A DNA stretch of 64,000 nt from contig NC_092612.1 in NCBI RefSeq assembly GCF_047663525.1, positions 2,513,501-2,577,500 on the forward strand, given 5' to 3'. The first letter of the stretch is position 1, and each line of letters begins with the position of its first letter. Origin of the DNA: Anas platyrhynchos. Its lineage: Eukaryota > Chordata > Aves > Anseriformes > Anatidae. Below, piece after piece: positions 22,857 through 32,948 of this stretch. The notes under the pieces were generated by a model. The model was not told where the DNA came from, did not search any database, and was given only the letters and a program-made list of their open reading frames with translations. The position numbers and the translations under genes are program-made.

Positions 22857-23052
22857 TGCGTCAGTGAGGAAGCACTAAAAATAGGGTAGCTCCAGCACGT
22901 GCCACACTGAGCGCGTGAAGAACCCCACCGCCCTTGTGCAGTGGTGTCTCATACCCTATGTGACCTCTGGGAGCTGTATAAAAGGCGGCTCAGCCCAGGG
23001 CTCCTCACTCGCTCACCGTCACATCCAGACACTGCTCCCTGCAGCTCCAGAG
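22857..23052 (+). promoter_or_regulatory. Core promoter and non-coding exon 1 of array gene F
   Basis: TGCGTCA (22857-22863) and TATAAAA (22977-22983). Exon 1 ends at 23052 before GTAAGA. The intron runs 23053-23556 (504 bp) and is E-like. The LTR ends 588 bp upstream of TATA, as at D. Confidence 0.8.
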
Positions 23053-23577
23053 GTAAGACTTGTTCTCCTCATCCTCTTTCTCCTCCTGCTGCTTCTGCTA
23101 GAGGAGAAGCTGGCACTGGGGGCCATGGTGTCTACCTGGGAGTGGGCGCACAACATTGTGCTGTCTGCCACTGCTGGGGGCACACTCTGGGAGTGGCACG
23201 GAGAGCATCAGGTGCAGGGACAGAGACAGCAGGGGCTGGTGAAGAGACACTGAGGCCACAGCAAGGGATGATCGGAAAGCAAGAATTCCCTTTGGCTGCA
23301 CCAGGTTCCTGGGATGGGAAAAGAGCTGGGAAGGCACCTTCATCATCTTGGGGGACTAAGCTGCATGCAGGAAGGGACAGAGCAAGACACAAGGGTGAGG
23401 CAGGGGTAAGGGCGCATTCCCGTTGGGCTGGGAAGACACAGGAAAGAAACAGGGCAAAGAGGAGAGATGGGGAAAATGAAAGAAAGGCGGGGATGAGGCT
23501 ACGTGAGAAGTGCGCCTGGCTCTCCTCTCACCAGGATGATCTCTTCCTCCTGACAGCTTTACCGACTCCCCGGAAAG

Positions 23578-23877
23578 ATGTGCTCCCGTGGATCCTGCCA
23601 CAGCCGAGAGACCTCCTGCCACAGCTCAGGATCCTCCTGCCACAGCTCCCGCTCCTCCTGCCATGACTCGGGACCCTCCTGCCACTATACCTTCCAGAGG
23701 GAACCTGTGCCCCAGTTCCCCTGTGTGACGCCGTGCTGCCCCCCCGTGCAGCGCTACTGCCCCCCCGTGCAGACCTATTGCCCCCCTGTGCAGCGCTACT
23801 GCCCTCCCGTGCAGCCCTACTGCCCCCAATACACCAAGAACATCTGCAAGCTGCCGCCAACGTACCCCAAGTACTAG
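23578..23877 (+). CDS. Array gene F: CH-repeat / CPPVQ-repeat EDC protein (99 aa)
   Basis: A 99 aa copy with the linker CHYTFQREPVPQFPC (Tyr after the last CH, as in A and G) and four CPPVQxY heptads. Exon 2 starts at 23557. The start is the MCSRG Met; the frame is open upstream through the intron from 22941, which is not coding. The poly(A) signal is at 24140-24145. The structural role is inferred. Confidence 0.88.
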   Translation: MCSRGSCHSRETSCHSSGSSCHSSRSSCHDSGPSCHYTFQREPVPQFPCVTPCCPPVQRYCPPVQTYCPPVQRYCPPVQPYCPQYTKNICKLPPTYPKY

Positions 23878-24139
23878 CACCAGGATCTGCTCACCCAACG
23901 CCGGATGCTTTCTCCTCCACACTCTGGCCACGCAGAGCCCATCCTTATGGCTGTCCCGGGGATTCAGCCCCGTGCTTCACCGCTACCCCACTTGAACTCT
24001 GCCCCTAAGCATCCTGCAAGCAGTCCTTCTTTGCAACGATGCAGGAGATGGCCCTTCCAGGTGTGCCGGACACAGTTACCACCAGGAAACCTTGAAGCTG
24101 CCTGTTCCTTTTGGTTTGCCTCCTCTGCATGGGGAAAAC

Positions 24140-24145
24140 AATAAA
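24140..24145 (+). other. Poly(A) signal of gene F
   Basis: AATAAA, 263 nt after the stop. Confidence 0.75.
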
Positions 24146-26090
24146 GCTTACATTTCATGAAACCCACATTCTCTTTCTGTTCCTTTGCTCACTTTCCAGG
24201 GCCTTAGAGGTCTTCTGGATTTTTCTCTCCAAGGTTCTCCTCCTTGACATGGGAACCATTGTCCCTGTCCAGCAGGTACAATTCCTGGGGACATAAGGGG
24301 ACAAAAGGGGACAGAATGGGTATATCAGACACATTATCAGAGCAAAAAGCTCTCAGCTCACAGCTCTCCATGTGCATTTCAGGAGATGAGCAGCACAAAG
24401 CTCCCTCTCCTGACACAGACCATCAGCTGCCCCACACACATTCCTTCTCCCAGGCTCTAGACAAACAGCAACAGCAAACACCACTACGGGCAAACTCTGG
24501 CTTTGGGGAACAAGCAGAGCTGTTCCCTGAAAGGGCAGGAATGAGTTCACAGCTGTCCGCCCCGTAGGCACGCCATGCAGCCAGCTACTGCAAACTCAGA
24601 CCCACAGCTTTCCCACATCTCTGCCTTCAACTAGCTTAATGCCTCAGAAAAGAAGAGATGCCATGCACTTCTCCTCCCTGTGCCATCGCGGCTGCTCATT
24701 GATGTATGCTTTGGGGTGGAAAAATGGCCTAGCATGTGAATGTCAACCTCACGTAAGATCCAGATTCATTACTGTGGCACCAATGCAGTCCTTGCAATCC
24801 CTTTCGATGGAGAAACCATCAGACAATCCCTGATGAATGCAACTGAGCCGGTACCAACACCCACATCACTCAAAAACTGCATTTCATCACTCCTCGTTGG
24901 CCTTTCCTCTTGTACTCCCCTCCAAGAAAGGCACGCCATCGATGGCAGCTCCACACAGTCATATTTCCCTTAGCGGGACCTGAATGTGAGAGCTCAGAAA
25001 CATCAGTGAGAGGGTGAAAAACGAGGATGCCCCACGCAGGAAAGTCTTTGGATGGAGGCTGAGAGAGCAACGGGGAACGCCAATGGGATGCTGCAGGCTG
25101 AAGCCTGGAGGCCAGCCAGGAGATGACTGAGCACAGGATGGGCACACACAGAGGGCAAGCAACAGGGTCACCACCTGGGCACTTGCAGCCTCCTGGGGTT
25201 TGGGATCCACAGCAGAGTCAACGAACGTCCCTCAGCAATTCACACCATCCTTCCTTGCTGCACAAAGTTCACTACAAGTCACTTCATTGCCTTTAGCCTA
25301 AGGTATTCCTTCGGCTGTGGAACACCCGGGTTCTGGAGAGATGGGAGAAGAGGTTCTGGGACCACAGAGACAGATAGTTGGATGAGTCATGTTTTCCAAG
25401 GGGGATTAGCTGACACCTTCCTGGCTTTACACTTTACAGGATGATTCAAGTGGGACTAAAATCCAGCCTTAATGCCCATCATGTTTCCCCCGGGCACAGG
25501 ATGAAAAATTTCTCAAAGTTAAGCTGAAAATCTCCCTTTCTCAGAATCATTGCCTTCCACACTTCCCTGCACATGAGCTTACCTGATAAAAGGGTAAGAA
25601 ACGGCTGTAATGAAAAAAAAAATCAAGGAAATGAAACCTGAATGGCCACAGACCACAGATATGTTCTCTGAACTTCAGCAACAAGGAAACTTTGATACAG
25701 GTGGGGAAAAAGGTGAGAGGCCCAATCCTCTGGCAAGTGCAGGGGCAGGTGAAGAATCACAAAGAGTTTCCATTTAGCCACAGCATGGGGCCAAGGAAAT
25801 CCCAGCAGACTGCCCAGCATCAAGCCAGGCCCTGCTAATCCCATTTCCTCTTGCCGTAAAACAACACCTCAATTAACGTCCTGAGCTGTCTCTTGCACAC
25901 AACGGTGTGCCTGCTGCAGGAGTCAGCGTTTCTGAGCAATAACGACATTTCTCCCCCTGATGCAACCCCAGCTGCCCTTCGGCACCCTACAGAATACCGA
26001 TGAGCTTAGTGTCAGTCTCCAGGAAACGGGAAAGAGATCGCTTCCCCCGTCCTCCTAGGGAAATCTCTGGCATTGAAAGATGGGAGAGAA
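24146..26090 (+). repeat. Array spacer, F-G copy
   Basis: Spacer with neither CR1 nor LTR. Its middle part resembles the B-C spacer (GGATGCCCCACGCAGGAAAG near 25024 and 10020; TGAGTCA at 25383-25389 as at 10378). The second AP-1 site is degraded to TGATTCA (25442-25448). No gene. Confidence 0.8.
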
Positions 26091-26095
26091 CACCG

Positions 26096-26291
26096 TGCGT
26101 CAGTGAGGAAGCACTAAGAATAGGGTAGCGCCAGCACGTGCCACACTGAGCGCGTGAAGAACCCCACCACCCTTGTGCAGTGGTGTCTCATACCCTATGT
26201 GACCTCTGGGAGCTGTATAAAAGGCGGCTCAGCCCAGGGCTCCTCACTCGCTCACCATCACATCCAGACACTGCTCCCTGCAGCTCCAGAG
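26096..26291 (+). promoter_or_regulatory. Core promoter and non-coding exon 1 of array gene G
   Basis: TGCGTCA (26096-26102) and TATAAAA (26216-26222). Exon 1 ends at 26291 before GTAAGA. The intron runs 26292-26782 (491 bp) and is a third intron type. Confidence 0.8.
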
Positions 26292-26803
26292 GTAAGACAT
26301 GTTCTCCTCTTTGCCTTACTCCTCCTGCTGCTAGAGGAGAAGCTGGCACTGGGGGCCATGGTGTCCTCCTGGGTGTGGGCACAAAGCTTTGTGTCATCTC
26401 ATTGCACTCGACTACTGCTCCAGGAGAAGCAGGTGTGAGGATGGGGATGGCTGGGGCAGGAGAGGGGGCAGTGAGGCAATGGCAAGGGAGCTCCTTGCCG
26501 GTGGCCCTGCACCCTGGGATGGGAAATGGTCTTCAGGACAGGGTGGCAGGACTCCTTGCATCAGTTTGAGGGTCCATGCTCCATGCCAGAAGAGCCAGAG
26601 CAAGACACAAGGGTGAGACAGGGATAAGGGTGCATTCGGGTTGGACTGGGAAGATGGGGGCAAAGAAAGAGGGCAAAGGGGAGAGATGGGGAAAAGGTAT
26701 AATGAAAGAAAGGCGGGGATGAGGCTACGTGAGAAGTGCGCCTGGCTCTCCTCTAACCAGGATGATCTCTTCCTCCTGACAGCTTTACCGACTCCCCGGA
26801 AAG

Positions 26804-27103
26804 ATGTGCTCCCGTGGATCCTGCCACAGCCGAGAGACCTCCTGCCACAGCTCAGGGTCCTCCTGCCATGGTTCCCGCTCCTCCTGCCATGACCCAGGAC
26901 CCTCCTGCCACTATACCTTCCAGAGGGAACCTGTGCCCCAGTTCCCTTGCGGGACGCCGTGCTGCCCCCCCGTGCAGCGCTACTGCCCCCCCGTGCAGAC
27001 CTATTGCCCCCCTGTGCAGCGCTACTGCCCCCCCGTGCAGCCCTACTGTCCCCAGTACACCAAGAACATCTGCAAGCTGCCGCCAACATACCCCAAGTAC
27101 TAG
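26804..27103 (+). CDS. Array gene G: CH-repeat / CPPVQ-repeat EDC protein (99 aa)
   Basis: The last array copy. It differs from its sisters by CHDPGPSCH (Ser to Pro) and FPCGTPCC (Val to Gly in a residue otherwise constant). It has four CPPVQxY heptads and tail NICKLPPTYPKY. Exon 2 starts at 26783. The 3' UTR diverges from B-F within about 15 nt of the stop and has its own poly(A) signal at 27376-27381, so G marks the right edge of the array. The structural role is inferred. Confidence 0.88.
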   Translation: MCSRGSCHSRETSCHSSGSSCHGSRSSCHDPGPSCHYTFQREPVPQFPCGTPCCPPVQRYCPPVQTYCPPVQRYCPPVQPYCPQYTKNICKLPPTYPKY

Positions 27104-27375
27104 CACCAGGATCCGGGCACGCGCCTACCACCACAACCACTGGATGACTCCTTGCTCAAGGCATTGAATTTATCTCCAGTTTTCATCGCTCACCGTCCGT
27201 AGCACTTCTCTGCAATCAAATGCTTTTAAAGCAGTTGGAGTGTCATGGAAATTTTTGGATGAATATCTTGCTTTTACTATCCTAGAGCTGTTTAAGTTCT
27301 ATCAGCCAATGTAAATCACAATGTTTTCTGCTGGGATTTTCCTTCATGCTTTGCTCCTTCAATCTTCAGCAAGAA

Positions 27376-27381
27376 AATAAA
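27376..27381 (+). other. Poly(A) signal of gene G
   Basis: AATAAA, 273 nt after the stop, in a 3' UTR unrelated to the other copies. Confidence 0.75.
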
Positions 27382-29137
27382 TGTTGTATTTCAACAGTTC
27401 TGGGTGTTTACAGTCATCACTCCATCATAATCTGTTTTCTTATGGCATCTCTTTTACTTTGTGGCTTTTCATCCATATTCTAATCACTGGTGAAATCAGC
27501 CTAAGTAGGAGGAATGCTAAGAAAACACAAAAGTCGAGGGAAATGCCTGCGGCACCACAGGCAGAGGGCTGGAAGAAACGTGATTAATTCTTAGTGAAAA
27601 CTGACTACTTGAACTGAGCTCAGCATATGCAATGAGGGTTTAAGAGTTACAGCTGGGGGCCTTGCCTGCACATTCATGTTTTCACTCCAGATGGGATCTG
27701 CTTCTATATCTGGAAACAAAACAAAGCAAATCCTGCAGGGACATTAACCTGCCTTGGAACACCCCTAATTAAACATTTTCTACAGTGTAAAATGAGCAAA
27801 GGTTTCCCAAGCATGATTCATCCATCCTAGGGCAGGCATGGGAAATAGGCTGGATGAGTTGGGCACTGGAATTCCCTAGTAAATAACCAGTTGGTACGTA
27901 AGTAATTGGAATTAGTTATTTATAAGTTACGGAGAAATTCGTCATTATAGAGGAACAGCCTATTAAAGAGGAAAAGTTTCAAATGGGAGACAGAGGACAA
28001 TTAATTACATGCCTAAGTTGTTGCCTTCACTACAAGACGGTTCATTTTCATGCAACCATTGGGAACTACATTAAAAACTCTTTTCCCTATTCATTTTTCA
28101 CCTCTCTCCAATTGGGCATCAGATCAACAAAGCTTTCAGAGCACATGAGTAGTTTTGCCTTTAAATATACATATGTTCACTTTCCTTTCCTGCCCCAGGC
28201 CTTGAAGTTTCTATTCTGTGACTAATCACAGCATATTTCCTTTCCTTTAGTCCCACAAAAGGCATGAAGCCTCCAAGCTGGGTATGCTTACTGCTGCACT
28301 TGAGCTTGAAGTTCCCACTAGCTTCAGGATGAGAAACTGTAGAAATAAGGAAACAAGAATTAAGCTTTTGTCAGCCCTGGGAAGACTCATCAGCTGCAAC
28401 AGCATGGATCAAAGCTTTTATGGAAGTTTTACTTCACTAGAATAGTTGTAAAAAAATCAGAGACCATAAAATCTCAGAAATGAAAAAGTTCTCCATACCT
28501 AATGCTTTAGGTAGCTTAGAGGAACATTTCTGCTCCACTGTGTCAAATAACATAATAGCAGATTTCCGCAAGCAGAATAAACCATTAGCAAACCCCTAAG
28601 GTTTAATGAGGAGGAATTTGTGTTAGCTGGTTCATGGCAAGGATTGCTTCACCACATTCGTAATTCTCTAAACAAAATAAACAACACTTTCTTACTCTGG
28701 GCATCTTTCTGAGGCTTCTGTGTTCATTTACTCAGCCTGAAATATAAGCGAGGTTTCTTCTTAATTTTTTTAATCTAATCGCAATTTTTTTTATAAAACT
28801 CCTCTTGTAAAATTGGTTACAGGTCACCAGGCAGCCAATCTGGCTGTCTCACATGGCTTTATCCATCTCTGATGTGCACATCCAGCTCTAAAAGCAACAG
28901 TGCACTTTACATTCTAGCAGGTCAACGGATAAAGCCCTGCACTGGATCCATACATAGACATGTAGAAAGCTGCCTCACTTCAACCAACATCTTTTATCTC
29001 ACTGCTTAGTCTTACACATTTCTAACATTGGGGTCCCCTCTCATTTCTCAGCAATTTCCTCCTGTCTATCCCCTCTGGTTGCCATCAGCCTCCTGATTGT
29101 CAGCTGAGATGCACAGACTCAGCTGTTGTCAATTTGT

Positions 29138-29420
29138 ATCATAGAATTCAATTATAGAATGGCTTGGGTTGGAAGGGACCTCAAAGATCATCCAGTTCCT
29201 ACCCCCTGACATGGGCAGGGATGCCACCCACTAGATCAGATCACCTAGGGCCTCATCTAACCTGGTCTTGAACACCTCCAGGGATGGGGCATCCACAACC
29301 TCTCTGTGCAGCCAGTGCCTCATCACCCTCCAAGTGAATACTTTCCTCCTAATCCCTAATCTAAATCCCCCTTCTTTTAGTTTAAAAACATTCCCCCTTG
29401 TCCTGTCATTATTTGATTGT
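29138..29420 (-). mobile_element. CR1 LINE 3' portion, minus orientation
   Basis: Begins with the reversed tail ATCATAGAATTC...ATAGAATGG and GGTTGGAAGGGACCTCAAAGATC, and continues through the CATCACCCTCCAAGTGAATA region typical of the CR1 3' UTR read in reverse. Confidence 0.85.
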
Positions 29421-29519
29421 ATCACCAATTAGATGATAATGTGTGGCTACAACCAAACCTAACCAGGTCATTACCGTAAAGCTAGACAAATTCAATAGGC
29501 GATGAAGCCTGTATTTTAG

Positions 29520-29750
29520 CAGACAAGAACATTGACCTTGGGAAGAGCTTGCCTAGAGAAATGGTGACTTCATGGTCCTTTGAATTCTTCAAAACAAAAC
29601 TGGGTAGCTTTCTAAAAGCTGGGATCTAGCCAAACAAAATCAGCAGCTACCTGACACAAATTGAGTGGAAACATGCTTCATGCCACCAGAGGTCAAAATG
29701 AAGGTTAATAATGACCTCTTCTGATCTCAGCATCTGTGATTCTGGATTTC
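29520..29750 (+). mobile_element. Old, diverged CR1-like fragment
   Basis: GGGAAGAGCTTGCCTAGAGAAATGGTGACTTC and a terminal TGACCTCTTCTGATCTCAGCATCTGTGATTC resemble a diverged plus-strand CR1 3' end. Confidence 0.55.
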
Positions 29751-29762
29751 ACTGTGTTCAGG

Positions 29763-29850
29763 GAATCATAGAATCATAGAATATCCTGAGTTGGAAGGGA
29801 CCCTTAAGGATCATCAAGTCCAACTCTTGACACCGCACAGGTCTACCCAA
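29763..29850 (-). mobile_element. CR1 LINE 3' tail, minus orientation
   Basis: ATCATAGAATCATAGAATATCC followed by GAGTTGGAAGGGACCC and ATCATCAAGTCCAACTC is the reversed CR1 terminus. Confidence 0.85.
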
Positions 29851-30976
29851 GTTTCAGGAAACACAAAAAGCCTGATTTTTCTCACCTTTGTCTTGGCAGA
29901 AATCAGTATATCTCCAGTGGATCTGTAAGGGAGGGTGGTCCAGGGTCCTTCAGATGCACAGACCCATGGTGGCATGAGCAGGCATTTGCCCCAGGGTGAT
30001 CTCAGAAACAAAGCACTCAACGACGTCAGTCATGGGCCTGGGTCCCGTGAATTCCCTCTGACCGGAGACATTTTTTTCAAAAGATGTAGTTAGATTCGAA
30101 ATCTTAAAGATGCTCAGTGCATCATGTGATGCCTTCAGGCTTTCAAACAAAATAAATATTAACATCATTAATGAATAATTGCAACATGATCATTAACATC
30201 AGCACTAATGACTGCCAATGGGTGACTGAGAACTGAGCATAGAGCTACTCCAAAAATAACATCCGTAGGTGGATATTTCATTACTCGAGGGCATACTAGA
30301 ACTTGGAGTAGAAACGGAGTAGGAATTTTGCAGATCAAGTCATGCTAAGCATATGCTAAGCATGTAAAACTTCCAAGAAACTTTTGTGTTTTGCTTTTAT
30401 GTAAAGATGTCCAAAAGGAATTGTAAAACTCTGATTTGATCCAAACTCTATTTCACATTTCCATGATGAATTTGCAGAGTTCTTTCATCTAAAATTTCTG
30501 ATATTGGTAAGACCAAGGCATGCATTTTCCCGTATCTTGATCAAAAGAGGAGATGTCAAGAGCTTTCTGTTCCGTATTTGCTCTTCTGATGACCAGAGAC
30601 CCCAAAGAAATGCATGAGGCCTTACCATTTCTGCACTCATAAACAAAGCACGGGGACATGGAATCATACATGCTGGAATTCCATGTAAAAAAGACATACC
30701 AAGGAGCGACTGACGTCCAAAAGGCCTTTGCGTACCTCTGGAATCCAATGCTCCTCAATCTGAATTATGATTTGTATGTTAATTTAGCACTTGCTAGCTC
30801 TGAACTAGCCTCCTAGCCACTTGGTGTAGCAGCATTACCATATGCAAAATGAGCAGAAACATACGTTTTAAGCAGCTCATAAGCATCACACGAGAATTAA
30901 TTTGACATTAAAAAATTGTAAAAAATTTACTGAACAAATTGATAATAATACAAAATTGAGGGTTGGTCAAAAATAA

Positions 30977-31146
30977 TGAGGCAAAGACTAAATAGATGAA
31001 GGCACATTCAACAAATAAGTATAGGCTTAGTGGGTAAATCACGAATTGCTTTGGGGTATCTCATTTCCGTCAGGGCCATGTCGAGCTAAATAAAAGGTCT
31101 CCCCGTCCCTTTGCTCCTCACTCAACTGAACCACTCAGTTAGCAAG
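30977..31146 (+). promoter_or_regulatory. EDCRP: Core promoter and non-coding exon 1 of EDCRP
   Basis: The TATA-like element TAAATAAAAG is at 31087-31096 and CTCATTTCC at 31060-31068, 27 bp upstream. TGAGGCA (30977-30983), a one-base departure from AP-1, sits where other genes carry TGAGTCA. Exon 1 ends at 31146 before GTAAGT. The intron runs 31147-31631 (485 bp). Confidence 0.7.
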
Positions 31147-31653
31147 GTAAGTGTTACCTAGTGCTGTTTGCTGACAACGGTTCTCATTTGGCTTTGGTCA
31201 AGCAATGGATGTAAATGTGCTTTTGTATCTGCTCTACAACTCTGTCTGAAATCCAGACTTTCCAAGTCTGTTGATCTATTGCTTACTGCAAAAGACAGTT
31301 GGTGAAGAGAGCTCAGGCCTTGGGAGTGGAAAACAGGCTTCTTGGGATGAGAATTCAGCAGGTGATGTTCATGGATCAGCACAGGGAAGGTAACACCTAG
31401 TATTGTTCAAAAAATGTAGAAATATTGCTGGGGTAGTGGCAAGTAGCTCAATTTCTATAAGGGTTTTTTTGGGCAACTCAATACAAATAAATAGGAAGTG
31501 AAGTGTGGTATGGCTATCACCCATGGGGCTAGACAGCAGCATTTGTATGCCAAAATAAAACACATCTATGAACTTGTAAAGATGGATTGTATCTGTATGT
31601 AAACTGTATTTCAGATCCTCGCTCCCTCCAGCTTGGACTACTCTACAAACAAC

Positions 31654-32616
31654 ATGTGCCACAGTGGATGTTGCTCTACTGGATGCTGCTCTGTTGTGAA
31701 GAGCAAAACGGTGTGCTGCAGCCCCTGCCAGAAGACCGTTTGCTGTGACCCATGCCAGAAGACCATCTGCTGTGACCCATGCCAGAAGACTGTCTGCTGC
31801 AGCCCATGCCAGCAGTCTTGCTGTGACCCATGCCAGCAGTCCTGCTGTGACCCATGCCAGCAGTCTTGCTGTGACCCATGCCAGAAGCCCTGCTGTGACC
31901 CATGCCAGCAATCCATCTGCTGTGACCCTTGCCAGAAGCCCTGCTGTGACCCATGCCAGCAGTCCATCTGCTGTGACCCTTGCCAGAAGCCCTGCTGTGA
32001 CCCATGCCAGCAGTCTATCTGCTGTGACCCATGCCAGAAGCCCTGCTGTGACCCATGCCAGCAGTCTTGCTGTGACCCATGCCAGAAGGCTGTCTGCTGT
32101 GACCCATGCCAGCAGTCCTGCTGTGACCCATGCCAGAAGCCCTGCTGTGACCCTTGCCAGCAGTCCTGCTGTGACCCGTGCCAGAAGCCCTGCTGTGACC
32201 CATGCCAGCAGTCTTGCTGTGATCCTTGCCAGCAGTCCTGCTGTGACCCATGCCAGAAGCCCTGCTGTGACCCATGCCAGCAGTCTTGCTGCGATCCTTG
32301 CCAGCAGTCTTGCTGTGACCCATGCCAGAAGCCCTGCTGTGACCCTTGCCAGAAGCCCTGCTGTGACCCTTGCCAGCAGTCCTGCTGTGACCCTTGCCAG
32401 AAGACCTGCTGCTGCTGCTGTGGCCAGCAATGCGTGCGGACTTGCTGCTGTGGCTGCCGCCCCTGCTGCTGCTCTGGATGTCTGTCTTGCTGCTCCTACG
32501 TGGTGAAGAAGAAGCCTGTTGTGGTGTGCTGCAGCCCCGTGAACTACTGCTCCCCCATGAGAAAGTATTGCATTCCCATCCAGCAGTGCTGCACCACAAT
32601 CAAGAAGTGCTGCTGA
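31654..32616 (+). CDS. EDCRP: Epidermal differentiation cysteine-rich protein (320 aa)
   Basis: The N-terminus MCHSGCCSTGCCSVVKSK is followed by 28 tandem units of consensus CCDPCQ[K/Q][P/S/T] (8 or 9 residues, about residues 21-251; two units have Ser for Asp). The C-terminal domain is rich in CC pairs and ends YVVKKKPVVVCC...TTIKKCC. By my count about 113 of 320 residues (35%) are Cys. The published avian EDCRP has this repeat type and is expressed in feather-forming cells, where it is thought to form disulfide cross-links like hair keratin-associated proteins. The start is the ATG at 31654; an in-frame TTG at 31633 lies in the leader CTTGGACTACTCTACAAACAAC, which aligns with the leader of the genes at 36875 and 41164 and supports acceptor AG 31630-31631. 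The poly(A) signal is at 32943-32948. Confidence 0.88.
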   Translation: MCHSGCCSTGCCSVVKSKTVCCSPCQKTVCCDPCQKTICCDPCQKTVCCSPCQQSCCDPCQQSCCDPCQQSCCDPCQKPCCDPCQQSICCDPCQKPCCDPCQQSICCDPCQKPCCDPCQQSICCDPCQKPCCDPCQQSCCDPCQKAVCCDPCQQSCCDPCQKPCCDPCQQSCCDPCQKPCCDPCQQSCCDPCQQSCCDPCQKPCCDPCQQSCCDPCQQSCCDPCQKPCCDPCQKPCCDPCQQSCCDPCQKTCCCCCGQQCVRTCCCGCRPCCCSGCLSCCSYVVKKKPVVVCCSPVNYCSPMRKYCIPIQQCCTTIKKCC

Positions 32617-32942
32617 GCCAACTCCGGGTAGGAAAAGCAGTCTGCTGGCTCCCATCTCTGGCGTGCAACAAGAACAGGCACAAGGGGATGAAAACGTGAC
32701 CATCATTCACTTGTTTCACATGATGACGGAGTAACTGCCTAGCAATTTTCTTCTGGTTTTCTTCTTTCTTCTTTCCTTTAATTATCGAAGATCTACAATG
32801 CACTTGAGTATGTCACCCACGGTGTAAGGCAAAGAGATCTTACATATTATTGTGGCTGTTAGTTCTCTTCTTGGTGTATGGGACATGGGATACTTTTGCT
32901 GTTAATGTCATCATTCTTCATTTTCTTTCTTGACTTGTAGAC

Positions 32943-32948
32943 AATAAA
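32943..32948 (+). other. EDCRP: Poly(A) signal of EDCRP
   Basis: AATAAA, 327 nt after the stop. The 3' UTR is homologous to that of the genes at 36875 and 41164. Confidence 0.75.

Larger units (their letters stand above)
4163..27381 (+). repeat. Seven-copy tandem gene array (A-G)
   Basis: Seven same-strand paralogues with ATG-to-ATG spacings of 3089, 3844, 4224, 3547, 3981 and 3226 bp. Most of the differences among C-G are explained by presence or absence of the 733-bp LTR and the 220-bp CR1. Coding exon, promoter and spacer are all repeated in B/C-G. Confidence 0.9.
27382..30970. other. Intergenic, no gene recognised
   Basis: Apart from three CR1-derived stretches (29138-29420, 29520-29750, 29763-29850) I recognise nothing. 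The open frames are short, of ordinary composition and lack EDC promoter or splice context. Confidence 0.5.

Noticed and set aside
31633-31653. Start of EDCRP at TTG 31633 (and TTG 41131 for the second small Cys-rich gene)
   Set aside because: These are not ATG codons. The sequences are the conserved non-coding leader or intron end; ATG follows at 31654 and 41164.
31714-32406. Regular direct repeats reminiscent of a CRISPR array
   Set aside because: They are in-frame codons of the EDCRP repeat domain in a vertebrate genome, with no unique spacers.
31369-32706. A 445-aa open frame antisense to EDCRP and similar long antisense frames in all array genes
   Set aside because: They arise from the repeat composition of the sense genes (few stop codons opposite CCN, TGY and CAR codons), have no promoter or splice context and mirror the sense repeats.
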